Part shown: positions 38,901-50,800 of the stretch, piece after piece
How the letters are laid out: each line of letters opens with the position of its first letter
Position numbering within the stretch: the first letter of the stretch is position 1
Source of the DNA: Nemopilema nomurai
Lineage: Eukaryota > Cnidaria > Scyphozoa > Rhizostomeae > Rhizostomatidae
Assembly: GCA_003864495.1 (NCBI GenBank)
Contig: ML133459.1
Coordinates: 7,671-71,670, forward strand
Direction of reading: 5' to 3'
DNA length: 64,000 bases
The notes under the pieces: generated by a model
Told to the model about the DNA's origin: nothing
Database searches by the model: none
The model's input: only the letters and a program-made list of their open reading frames with translations
Translations under genes and position numbers: made by a program

Positions 38901-41878
38901 CAGTGTGAACGGCCGAGCCTCGACTTGTTTTGCCAGCGCATGCGCAGTGGCCCGAATCAATCAATCAAACGTTTTTCTGCTGCGTCCCGACAAGTTGTTG
39001 TGGTCTTTTACCTTTTTGTATGGGTATTTTATTTTCTTAATTTTTTCTTGAATTTGGGCACAGGAGCGGCTTCACCCTTCCTCTTCCAATTTTCTGGCAA
39101 TAGCGTCAAATATTGACTTTTTTCTTGTGCAATTGTCCAACTGATGTTGTACTTTTTCATCAGCCCAAAGACCAATCAATGTTTTTGTCTCCTCTGCACT
39201 CCACGTTGATCCTCGCTCAGTAGCAGCGCTCATTTTTAAGATCCAACTTTTATCAAAATGAACTCATAAGCAGTTAGGCCCAGGTTGTCAACAAAGAAAA
39301 ATTCGCCTGTTGGCGCCAACTTTTGTATCTCAGCGACCCTCAGCGACCCTCAGCGACCCTCAGCGACCCTCAGCGACCCACGGTTGAGTGCACCCAAAGA
39401 AATATTTTAATGGAAACATGACAGTGACCGTCAGCGACTGTTAGAGAGCACAGCGCATGCTCTCGCGCAATTCTAATTGCTAGGCCCAGATTTCTGGACC
39501 GCGTTGATCTGGAATCGAGCGACCCTCAGCGACCAAATGGAAACAGACTGTTGCTGGGGTCGCTGGGGTCGCTGAACTCATTTTTGCCCGGAAGTCCTTT
39601 TTGTATTTCTAATCCTCGCTGATTGCTATTGTTGAGTAAGGCGCCAAGAGCATTTGATGGACAGTTTCCAATAGCTCCTTGTCAATTTGTGAACCACACG
39701 AAAACATGGCGTACAAAACGCAGCGATCCGAAGTCATTCAAGAACTTATTAATGCATGGAGAGAAGAAAAATGTTTGTTATCAACGCCCAATTCGTTCCT
39801 ACGGCTTAACCATGGCTTAACCAACATCGATCGACGCCTCTTCTTACGCATTCTTTTTCGTTTTTTAATAATTGCATAAGCGATTAATGCTGCTGCAGTG
39901 CACTCTGACTTTAACTTCTACTTTGCGAAAGCGTTTGAAAATGTTTTAAAAAATTGGGCTGATAAGGGATAAAAGCGAGGCAATAAACATTACCTACCCT
40001 ATTGAAAACAAAAAAAACAGCTCAAGCCCTATGAAAAAGAGGCAATGACGCAAAAGTGAATTACCCACTTGATCATCGATTAAAGGCGCCTTAATTGACT
40101 GGCAACTAAGTTCCTAGTGTGTTCTAGCCATTAAAACTTTATTACCTTTGAAAATATATCGACAGTAACGAATTAATTGTGCCAGGAGCACTTCCTTGCT
40201 TTCTTTTTATCATTCAGAATAATAGGATTCACGGGCCCTTATAGGCCTTTCTAGAAAAGAACGCTTTCAATGCCTTTAGCGCTAGGGATGAAAAAATGGG
40301 AATTCAGTGCTCTTTTTGATGCTTATTGAACTTTTTATTTCCGGTTTAAGGGCAATTTGCTGCCCCCGTGTTGCAAGCACCCTTGGGTTGACTTCCTGTC
40401 GCCCTATGGATCTGCCATCGGATTAAATGGCCAGCCCTGTGAAGCTTGGTCATCGCGCCACAGTAGGCCTGGCGTCATCAGAAAGGAGGTTGTCTTCGAG
40501 GCAACAACAAGATGACAGCTTAATCCTTTTTGCTTTTTGCCCGCTGCTCTTGCACTTATAGTGGTTATTTCACCAAGTATGTTTCCATATTTCTTTCTTT
40601 TCCTGGAACCTTAGGGAGTAATCCGATCAATATGTAGTCACAGCACCCGCAGTTTCGAATGAAAGAAGACTGTCGATATCCAAACCAAAATTAAATTGTT
40701 CTCATTTCATGATACAAATTTGAAGAGGATTCTTAGGGGGGGGGGGGGAGTTGTATTTGTTGATCTATTAACCCACACGACATCCGATTTACGTTGTTCA
40801 AAGCGGCTGGGCGTTTTCTTTGCAAGCATAAAAAGTACAAAAAAGTAATTTTGTCGGAAAACGCCATCCTTCAAGAACTTCGTGGCCTTTCCTGTTGATT
40901 TTTGACAGCGCACGATGCTCTGCGAACTTAATTTTTGAGCACAATTCGTAAATGATCATTCCTTTTTTAATAATGATCATGGATTTGTTTCCTTCGTAGA
41001 TATTTTTGGATATTAACGTAAGTGGTCTCAAATCCCTCTTGAACAGCAATCAAACGAAGTGAGCAACCACAGCTGGTCTATTTCACCATATAAACAGCAC
41101 CAAGAGATATATATCTTTTTTACAAGAAGTTACCAATCAATAGATTCGCGAATCTCAAGATTTCTCCCATATTCATTGCTGGTACGCACATCTTTGGCCA
41201 CGTGCCCCTTTGTACACTATGAAAGTGGGCAGACCTTGCGATAAATCGTAAACAAAGCCATATCGCCGCGTGCTTTGTCGAAAAACAAAGAAGGCAGCCT
41301 TGCCAAAAACTCAAAGCTAGAAATATGAATAAGTTTAAAGGCATGTAAATCAATAAAACGTCATTCACTGGAGAAAACCTAATACTTCCTGACAAAACCT
41401 GCCATTGGCAGCGATTGCGCGTTTGCTGAGTTGATAGTTAGGATCCCGCTGTTTCCAATCAAACCCTGTCTATTGTCACTTTGACCGGAGTGTTTTTCAA
41501 ATGGTCTAATAATGAAGTGGCCTCTAATCAAAATATGCAAATTCACTGGGCAAAGTACAGTCGAAGTATATTTCTATCACTTCCTGTTTGTTTGAGTGAA
41601 CTGCACGCGTCAAGGTTGAAAGGAATTATCGGCCTAGGCCCACAAATAAAGAATTAAATACACACCACATCAATCAAGGTTGGCAAAGACGGCCTACCTG
41701 TCATGGTGAATGTTCCAACGAAAAGTCCGATGTTCCTTCCCGCCAACATGACTTCTTCCCCTTCTCCCCCAGTAGCTTCATCTCCAGATCTCTTTTTCCG
41801 TGCAGCCAATAGCCCAACAAGGAAAATAATCACGTAGAAAACTATGACAGCAATAAGGCCAGGTACGTTCACGGCCAT
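32941..41878 (-). CDS. High-affinity choline transporter-like gene, proximal copy, with exon-4 frameshift
   Basis: Seven coding exons: 41878-41698, 38267-38160, 36981-36677, 35851-35725, 35508-35355, 34447-34221, 33468-32941. The product is a sodium:solute symporter of the SLC5A7/CHT1 type, which imports choline across the plasma membrane. Diagnostic stretches are [17 protein letters not shown] (exon junction 1/2), [12 protein letters not shown] and [14 protein letters not shown] (exon 3), [14 protein letters not shown] (exon 5) and [19 protein letters not shown] (exon 6). Exon 4 is 127 nt where a multiple of three is needed: it reads [10 protein letters not shown] then TAA, while the downstream part is homologous in another frame. 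As written the protein would stop after ~208 residues; without the extra base it would be ~542. Exon 5 uses a GC donor. Either a recent pseudogene or a one-base sequence error. The start ATG aligns with the distal paralogue and with vertebrate CHT1. Confidence 0.9.
34875..35150. repeat. 15 bp minisatellite (GCGGTCGATGCTAAA) in intron 5
   Basis: About 18 tandem copies of a 15 bp unit, mostly intact with single-base variants and one- to two-base losses. The open frame across it is only a consequence of the 15 bp period. It lies in the intron between exons 6 and 5 of the proximal choline transporter. Confidence 0.9.
35725..35851 (-). other. Exon 4 of the proximal choline transporter, +1 frameshift and in-frame TAA
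   Basis: Acceptor TTTTTTCAG precedes TGG at 35851 and donor GTAAGA follows CTTCTG at 35725; both flanking phases are 0, so the length should divide by three. It is 127 nt (the paralogous exon is 117 nt). The first ten codons align with [10 protein letters not shown] of the paralogue, then TAA. The frame offset by one then reads [12 protein letters not shown], aligning with [11 protein letters not shown]. The lesion lies around 35,818-35,822. Confidence 0.85.
37139..37975. repeat. 20 bp minisatellite with three alternating unit types, intron 2
   Basis: Roughly 40 copies of a 20 bp unit ending ATCGGAC. Three variants, ATCAAATAGTTCAGTCGGAC, ATCAAATGATTAAATCGGAC and ATCAAATGGTGAAATCGGAC, follow one another in recurring order, giving a higher-order period of ~60 bp and longer. 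The array fills most of the intron between exons 3 and 2 of the proximal choline transporter. Confidence 0.92.
39070..39232 (-). pseudogene. Myb/SANT-like DNA-binding domain fragment in choline transporter intron 1
   Basis: A minus-strand ATG at 39232 opens a frame reading [20 protein letters not shown], then [16 protein letters not shown], then TGA. This is the first two helices of a Myb/SANT-like (trihelix/MADF-type) domain as found in Harbinger transposon partner proteins. The expected third helix continues only in a shifted frame ([11 protein letters not shown]). It lies within intron 1 of the proximal choline transporter, in the same direction, beside an inverted-repeat element (39333-39573), and is probably a transposon relic. 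Confidence 0.5.
39333..39573. mobile_element. Inverted-repeat element with decamer (CAGCGACCCT) ends
   Basis: Five tandem copies of CAGCGACCCT (39336-39380) are mirrored at the right by GGGTCGCTGGGGTCGCTGA (39555-39573), with another CAGCGACC pair inside. The ~240 bp unit looks like a foldback or MITE whose terminal repeats are themselves short tandem arrays. No transposase frame. Confidence 0.5.
39706..39876 (+). pseudogene. Possible MADF-like N-terminal fragment
   Basis: A + strand ATG opens [20 protein letters not shown], then EKCLLS. The start resembles the first helix of MADF/Myb-SANT-type domains (LI.AW.E...L), but the rest does not align and the frame ends after 57 codons. Weak; it may be part of the same transposon debris as 39.07-39.57 kb. 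Confidence 0.2.
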
Positions 41879-44823
41879 GCTGCTGAACTGTTTCTGGTTG
41901 ACAACAATAAAGCAACAACAACAGCAATGCCGTTACTCCTTGGACCCATTGTTTTGGTTGGACTTTCGTTGAATGACGAGGGTCAAAGTAGTAGGGTCTT
42001 GCTTCAATGGACTTTGTAAGGCAAATCTGCACTTAAGCCCGTATGTCCAACGAAGCTGGAACAATAAAAGGTTTATTCAAACTAAAGCATTCGTCCAGGT
42101 AACATTCTCTGCACCCGAAATGGTCAAATTTCAGAAACGACAGACTTCGTCGTGGTTTAGTTGATGTTATAGTGAAGTGAAAGCCTTGATTTAAAATCAA
42201 TCCGTCATCATAACCCTAACATGCAAGTCATAAAACATCGTATGCAAGAAGGCCTAATGCAAAAAGCTATAGGCATTGATAAAAATATTAACATATAATT
42301 GACTTAAACATCAATACATTGATTTACCGACTGCCGTTAAGGATTCTGTAATCGTCCGCTGAAAAACCCCCAGAATTCAATCGACATTCTGGTGTAAGAT
42401 AATTTGAAAGTATTTAATTCCGAGAACTTTCGCCAGTCTGTAAAACGCCAAGCATTCGATGGACAGCAAAAGTATTGACTGTAAGAGGGTAGCCAAGAAG
42501 ATCCACTAAACCCGTAGCCAATATGTGGTTCGTGAAAGGCCACAAAAATTTCCGACAAGCAGTTTTGCAGTTTTGCACCTAAAATTGTCAATTAAAGACT
42601 AAGCCAGCCCAAGACGTACGAAGCATGTTTAATGTGAGAGGGCTGACATGTTTTCAAGGGCACTTCATCTAAGGTCGCATTTGCACTGCCCTGGATCACT
42701 TTTCCCACCGATCGGCTCTCCTGTTGTTACAACGGATTCACGGCAAGTTTTTGGCATTTCTATTGTAAGTCATCCCAAAAATTAATGTGGCTTTTTCTTT
42801 TCACAACTTGTACAATCCTACTATCTATGTATGGTAGGCATGACAGCCTTGTTACGTCGTCGAAGATGAATCTGAGGAAATTGCATTGATTTCTTGGCGA
42901 TATTTCTTGATTCTTCTTCATGTATTTTGAGACTCGTTTGTTTATACCAGAAATCTTCAGAAATTTGCTGCCAGTTACTTCTTTGGTGAAATGCTTGTTC
43001 AAAAATAGGACATCTGTCTCTTTTGCATTAAATACAACACGAATCAATTTGGTCTACAACGTGATTTACTGCGCAGTCGAGAACGGTGGGATGTTTAAGG
43101 AGTCTTTGATTTTCCACAATCTTCACAATAAATATCAGTGAGGATGTTTGATCCAGCCTACGCGATGGTCTTTAAGGTCTTTTAAAAGATGATTACCAAT
43201 TCATTCATGCATAAGCGTTAACTCAAATTTGGATATAAGCCATCATAATGTTTTATAATTACCCAGTCATCGATTAACTGCTTTAATATTGTTCTTAACA
43301 ACAAGATCTTAGTCTCTTAATTGTTTTTTACAACAGTAATGCTTGTCTACTCTCAATCGTACTTCGCAATAACAACATTATTTGCCGTAACAAGAGTCAC
43401 TCTGCTATTGAGTCACTGCTATTGAGTCCTGTCTGCTTGAGTCACTTCTGCTATTGAGTCACTTCTGCTATTGAGTCACTTCTGCTATTGAGTCACTTCT
43501 GCTATTCTGTCGTGCAAGGAGCCGTGTCAAATGTTGGTGGTTAGCCTAGCATTGAAAGTTATCACACAGGAACGACGGCCAGGAATATTCAGAACGGCAT
43601 TATTCCATGTAGCAAAGCTAAAGGACCTTTTCTTGCTACCTCTTGCAATAACACTTCTAGTTGCACACAAATACTGAAAACAATTCGCAAACAGCAAAGA
43701 ACTTACAATGAATTTGCACCTTGCTCTACTCGATACAATAGCCTTCATTTGACATAAGATAACTGACCTTGCATGGTCTCCCAACAGTCTTTTTACATTA
43801 CTTGACATGATTTTAGAGTTTGTGTGTAGCAATGTCGTGATTGTAAAATTCAAAGGCAGAATTTAACGATAATAGATTTTTTTTATTGACTGCAAGTCAA
43901 TCATTTTTGTATTCTTTATCGGTCACGAAAGTTTTTCGTTGTTTTCAGTTATCATGTAGGGATCTAATTCTCATAGAGATCAATAATTTCCATTGTTGCC
44001 AACATTTCTGCATAGTGCAGTAAACTGTGGCCACTTCAACATAATAGCGACAGCATTTCAACAAAGCATGAAACATTATTGAATCATATATTATTTAAAG
44101 GATTAAGCCTTTTTGGTCGAGAAAAAAGTCTTAGATTAATAGATGAAAGAATTCTGCGGTGATCCCTCTATTATTATCCAATTCTCTTGCGCAAATCTTC
44201 CCACGTTGCGAAAGGTCTTCTGGGTATCCCCGCATGCAGCTATTTATCCTAACTCTAATGTCAAGGCAAGGATTAAACATTAAAAGCGAGAATTGCTGTT
44301 CCACATTTCAGACCAATTTTCATTTCTCAGTGGATCATTATATTGTCTGTTTGATCCATAAAAATGTTATTAGTTCTACAAATTTTACTGTTTCTTTATT
44401 ACCTCTAAATTGTTGGTGTAAGTCATTTCTTATGGTTGACTTTCGAGATGACAATATATTCAAAATGTTGACTAAGCTGACATAAAAGACCGGCTCTTTA
44501 GTAAATTAAGACCTTGGAACATTTTGTTACTTGCAGTTAACGTCTTGAAGTTAAACACCACTGCATACTACACTTGCACATTTAAATACATTTTCCAATA
44601 AGGTTTACACAATAAAATCAGCAATTTTCTGCAGCAAATCTTTCTTTGTATTGGTCATCGAACGCGCTATCATAGGCCTAGCATGCCAACATCGACTTTT
44701 CCAAATCAAATATTGACATATTCCGCCATCATTAAAAAATTCTCCCACAAAACATCTTGAAGTCGACTTATAAACACGATAAGAAAACCAGCATACGAAA
44801 AAGAGCAAGCAATCTATCTTGCT
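41879..44823. other. Spacer between the two choline transporter genes
   Basis: Holds the 5' flank of the proximal gene, the 3' flank of the distal gene and a short 17 bp tandem repeat (43395-43506). Open frames of up to 108 codons are present on both strands, none recognised. Confidence 0.45.
43395..43506. repeat. 17 bp tandem repeat (GAGTCACTTCTGCTATT)
   Basis: About six copies, with shortened units at the left end (GAGTCACTGCTATT). Intergenic. Confidence 0.85.
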
Positions 44824-47800
44824 TTAAGAGAAAGTGTTATTTTGTCCGTTTTTGTTCTCTAGAACATTGACCTCTTCCATTGGCAAATCTATTCTCCGTT
44901 TCTCAACAAACACATGAAACACATCACATCTTTTTGACAACTGAAGCTTGTAGAAAATTACTTCCACTGCATATGAAACAATCACAAGTGTGAGCAGAGT
45001 CACAACCATGGAAAATGTCCGGAAGGGGAACAGCTGCTTCTTCAGGTTCTCGTCGTATAATGGATACTTGATGAATGGCTGAAGACCAATGACAGGCTCA
45101 CCACCGCCAAGCCTCAGTACGAGGCCAATGCAATAGGCTGCAACAGAGCCATATGTGTTCACAAATGGAACGTAGATGGCGCAAAGCAAGTGTGGAAACA
45201 TTATGACATAGACAAGGTCCGAACACAAATACCACAAGCTGTAAATGCTTTTTATTGTAAGGGCCAGGATAGTAGAAAATGCACCAACAACAAAAATGCC
45301 AATTCTTATCACCCACAGAAGTTCATGTTCTGATGCCTGCAAGAAAAAGCACATTTAGAGTCCATGGGCAAAATTTGATCATCGAATCATTTTCATCTAT
45401 CTCCTCAATTAGATCTATCTACCCTATAAATTAAACGGACCATTTCACGTTAATTTAAAACTTTTTCCTCTAGCTTTGGCGCTGCTTTTTTAATTACAAA
45501 TACTGAAAGTTCTCAGCATCCAGTAAGTAAAAGCATGCAAAGTAGCGCTAAAGAGGCAATGATTTCTTTTAATATGCAGTTTTAAACCGCTTTAAAGTAA
45601 TATCAAGCTGCACAATAGGTTTTTATCTAGAAGATGAACCTTAACCAACCTAAAAATATGTAATGTTAGAATTAGGAATCCTGTTAAAGATACATTAGCA
45701 CACACAAAGCTATGAAGAAAAATCAGGCTTATCAGAAATCCGAGAAATGAAAAACATTTAAACAAACACAATCCATGATTTGAAGTTTAAAGGCCAATCA
45801 ATAACTGCTAAAAATATCTTGGCTCACCCGCGGCCGAAGTATTGGCTTGTATATATTGTGGGCGAAGACTGAGCTGGCGGAGAGAACGGTTGAATCTGCG
45901 GATGACATGACAGCTGCTGCGACGGCGCCCAGGGCAAAAATAGAGACCCATTGTGGAGTAAGGTACTGCAACGTCAGTGGCAGAACGAGTCTAGGGTCAC
46001 TCAACGTGCGGTTGTCAGGCAACAGTGAAAAAGGCATATCGATCGTGGACCAATCTAAGGAAGCAGAAACGGCGAAGAATCGATTCAATATTATCTTAAT
46101 ATTATATTATATTATCAATATTTAATATTATCATTTAACTTAGACAGCGATTTTGATAGCAAACCAAATGGAAACGATGGCTAGGACCAGAGAAGTATAC
46201 AATTTCAAAACGTCGCTTTTCAAAATCTCATTTTCATAGAAGTTTTGTTTGCTAAGGCGTACCAACTCTTCTCAAAATCATAGCATTCTGATTACTTTTA
46301 GTTTTCAAATGAAACGTTCACAATATCAAAGTGTCGAGCTTAAAAATAAAATGGTGCCATAAAATCATGAGGCCACTTAAGTTGGGAGACAAACACGTTC
46401 CACTTGTGGGGAAATGAAAGAGATAGTGAGGAACTAAGAACACACTTCATAGGTTAAAATTGCCCTATTTTGCTAGAACTTGAATTACGTACCAACAGAT
46501 GTTGCAGCAATACCAATCAAAATTGGCGGCATCGCCAGTACAAGGCAACCTAAGCCCCCAAAGATTGATAGCATCCGGGCTCTTTCAGGTGTTTTACAAC
46601 AGAGCACTCTTTGAAAGAAGGATTGCCAGGGTATTCCACCTATGCTCTAGGGAGTGAACATTGCATAATTTAGATAGGGTCTAAGGAAAATTGCGCTTGA
46701 AGTATGGTCGAGGGTGCAAAGTAAATGGCTTGCTGCGGATTATAGATCACGTGGGGGCTGCGAGGATGGCCGCATGATTTGCTGGGTTTTGACCTAACAG
46801 CATCAAATCTACATAGAATCCCATTCTATACAAAGCCACAGCATCAACGCCAATACATATCGATGCCAGGAAATGGACGGCACAAGATAATGTAAGTCAT
46901 GGACATATTTAATGTGAGCAAACATCGCAAAGCACTTACGAGTAGAAACATAAAATCTAGCCACACTCCCATATGTTGCTTGTCCACGTTTCCAACCCAA
47001 CTAGAACTTGAAATTGCAACGTCCTTTCCCGTTAAAACAAATGGAACGGACAGCCACTGCGATAAACAGGCAAAGGAGTCATGTTCAAAGGGGTAATAAT
47101 TTCGCTTTATTTTGCAACGATGCGAGAAAAATATACTGATAAAGAAACGTTTCAAATCTGCCTACCTGTCAAAGAGAACGTAAAATATTTAATGCCAATC
47201 TTTACATAAATATCTAAACATTAAAATGGGAAAATGAGAAAAAGGTCAAAAGGAGTAGTCACTTTGACCTGGTTATAGCTTCAGACTCAGATGAGGAATG
47301 GTTGTGTATGTTTCTTGTATATTTAAGGCAATTAGGAAAGGGCAGAAAATGATAAAAGAGCAACTCATCAGCCAGAAACCCACAAGAGACATATCGGGAC
47401 ATCAATTTGACGCGTTCACAAGGGTTCGACTCATTCAATTTCTGTTGGGGTGAGGTAATAGGGTGTTGGGGTAGCAGCTGTCCTTATGACTCCGCTGATT
47501 TCAATTGAAATATGGTCAAAATACTTTAAATAAAAGTGTAAATATCAAAATGAAAGAGAGGAGACAAAAGAAATAATTAAATAGAAATAATCTGCATCGT
47601 TCCAGAACACCAAAAATTACAGGGATCATGCCCCAAACAAATGAACCAAAGAGACGTCACAAAGCAGATAGCTTTAATTCGCTAGAAGCTTAGGTAATTC
47701 TAAGTAACAGACAGCATTTATTTGTAATTGGGAAATGTATTCACCAGTCCAACGAAGATGAATCCCAGCTGCAGAAGGTCGGTGTAAATGACAGAATAAA

Positions 47801-50800
47801 GTCCACCGAAACAGGTGTAGCCCACTGCAATCAATGAAGATACGATGACGGCCAAGTCTATGTTCAGTTCAAGAATAACGCCAAGCGTTGATCCGAGGGC
47901 ACTAAGTATTGCAGCTACGTACATAACCTCGCCTAGAAGCCCAGGAATGTAGATTAGGCCTCCCATCCAGGTAGAGAACCTCTCTTGGAGCGGATCAATG
48001 ATTGTTACATACTCTCTTTCGCGCAACTTCTTGGCGAAAATCAAGCCACCTTAGAAAATGAAAAAGGAAAGATTGTCGATTAAAAACATTCAATTCGACA
48101 TGAACTTCCTATTCAAAGCTTGATAACTCTAACTGGAAATGTTTATTTGAACATCTCGTACTTTTACAACTGCATAGGTATTCGAAGCTTTTTTGGTTGT
48201 ATCATAGAAAGTATCTCTCAGTTCTATATTCTATGGTTACACAGTAAAGCACTCATTTAAAAATACTTGAAAATATTTAGATTTTACTCATCATGGGATT
48301 TCAGTCTTTCGCCTGTGCTTGGACTTTCGCTAACTTTCATATTCAGCCATTTTGCAAAAATGAATGTCGCGCTTTTGAGACGAAAACTGATTTAATTGCT
48401 CTTTAGGCAGTGGGATATAGCCTAAAGGAAAAATGAGCTTCTTGAAGTCGTCACTCTGACTTCGAATAAAGGGGTTGCTTCATTTTGAGTAAACCCTTTG
48501 AATTCTCCTGGAAGCTGTAGCCCTTTTTTTATCAAACTGCGATATTTGTACCATATCTGGAGTCTATATGGAAAACCAATTTTGTATTACAAATATATGT
48601 ATGCATTTGTTTTGAAATAAACATCGCACATAGATCTAAAGTGCGGTTGCAATATGATAGAGACTAGTAAACCAACTAATTGCTTACGAATATCATTGAG
48701 CTTCAGATTGTAACATATATTTTAGAACTCACCAAGAATCAAACTGGCAGAGTAGCACCAGGGGCCCTGGGCCCAAGCCAGTCCACCAGTGTAAATTGAC
48801 TCTGCGGTACCATTGATGAAACCACCACCAACCCAAGTGGCTGAGAAAGGACATTGTTAAAAACATTAATACTTTAAAATGGCTGATTGTTACTAGAAAT
48901 CTTTCTTTGTGGACATTAAAAGCAAATAAATGGATAAAGCGAATAAACCAGTACTCATCCATCTGTATAACTTTCAATCTGGACAGTCAGTAATTTCATG
49001 CAGTGGTGAGAAGTACTTGGATGTGTCAAAAGGAATTATTAGTGCAATGAGATATAAAGCGTCATGAAAGTTTTTTATCGTCACCCTCCTTAGCAAATAA
49101 GGAATCCTTGCATTAAGGTTCACACCCATCAGCCATTTGGCACAGAACACAACTCGGCTGTTGTTACCTGAAGCAGCGAGGCAGTGGTTGATTTCATGAG
49201 AGCAATTCAGAATGTAGTACACCAAAATACATTGTGGCTCAAGAAAATCATGGAACCTTTTAGAGTAAACAACACGCTATGATTCAATTTCCGATATGAA
49301 CCATCTTCTACAAAACTGTGATCTCTGCTTATAGACGTAATATTTGGCATTTGAAAGTATTTCATGCAAACCCGTACGGAGAATGACTCGATATAAAAAT
49401 GCTCTACCACTGTGGCATAAAAGAAGGCACTGTCATTATCAATATTTTTAAATCAGTAAATCAGTAAATCAGTAATCAAAAAATCAGTAAATCAGTTTAT
49501 CAGCAAATCAGTAATCAGCCAATCAGCATATCAGTAAATCAGTAATCAGTATATCAGTTCATAAGTATATCAGTTTATCAGCAAATCAGTATATTAGTTT
49601 ATCAGTTTATCAGTATATCAGTAAATCAGCATCAGGCTGTCAGGTGTCGTTTGCTTCTAGGTATGGAAAATAATCTACATCAAACTACACAAAGGTTTGT
49701 CTAATTTCTAAATATACTAGACATTTACTGCTGCGTTTAGTTCACTGGTAGCCTACTGCCTAGCGTTTTTGAACCACAAGGTTATTTTAAAAACCAATGC
49801 TTTCAAGAAGGACATCAAAATAAGCCTGACGCTTCAAGCAGGAGATGTCTCAATCTTTAACATAAACAAGTATGTCTATCACTAAACAGGCGAAAACAAG
49901 CATCCATAACAGGCTTCCATTATCTTATTTCTTATACGATCGTTTTTAAGATTTGCACTATAAAAAGGTGATTTTTGGGAGGTTACACATGGGTTCTGAC
50001 AAACGGTTGGGACATAAAACTGGGAAATTTCAACAGGCAGCTAAAACTTTACAGATACAGTGCAACAGTGGAAACCCCATTTCAACACTCTGAGCAAACT
50101 TGCGATATGACGATCTGAGGCTCTATTTTCGCCGTGCTGGATAGATTTCATCGACCTCAAATCTGCCTCAACTAATATTACAATCACCACTACGAGTAGG
50201 TAGTATCTTATCATGTTTCTGCAATGAAGAAGGGTAATCCATTCAAAAAAATTATTCGAAATAAGTTTCGTATCTTCTGTCACAGAATGAAACGGTTTCC
50301 AAAAACACACAATTTAACTTAAATTGTAAATCTTTTACTTACAGCAAACTGTCGAATACCCCTAACAATAGATACACGCTTTTTTTATAAGGAACCTACC
50401 TCAAGGCCTAGTTCCAAAAGTTCCTTATTCGTAGACCTCTAATAATCAGATTTTAGTACCAAAAGTTTCTTAAAAGTCTCTTCAGTTCTCACTTTCGTTG
50501 CTTTGACAACAATACACGTTTTTTTATAAGGAATCACTTTATAAGGAACCTACATGTAGAAGGCCAAAATATTTAAAGAACTTATATAACTAAACACGAA
50601 ATCCCTAAGGAACTTTTCGATTCGAAAACTTTTTATAACTGCAAGCATCAAGAGCTAAAAAGCCCGTTCCATTCATTTGCAGCCAATACTCGCATAGATT
50701 GTTTGCTATTCGTTTGTCAAGTGCTTTATCGAGTAGTTTCCGCATAGTCTACCTCGCCCCTCTCTCTATTAAGTGTTAAGGCCTATTAATGTGCAGTGAA

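Noticed and set aside
40700..40913. Short frame over a poly-G/poly-C run
   Set aside because: Low-complexity translation (PPPP) and no coding context.
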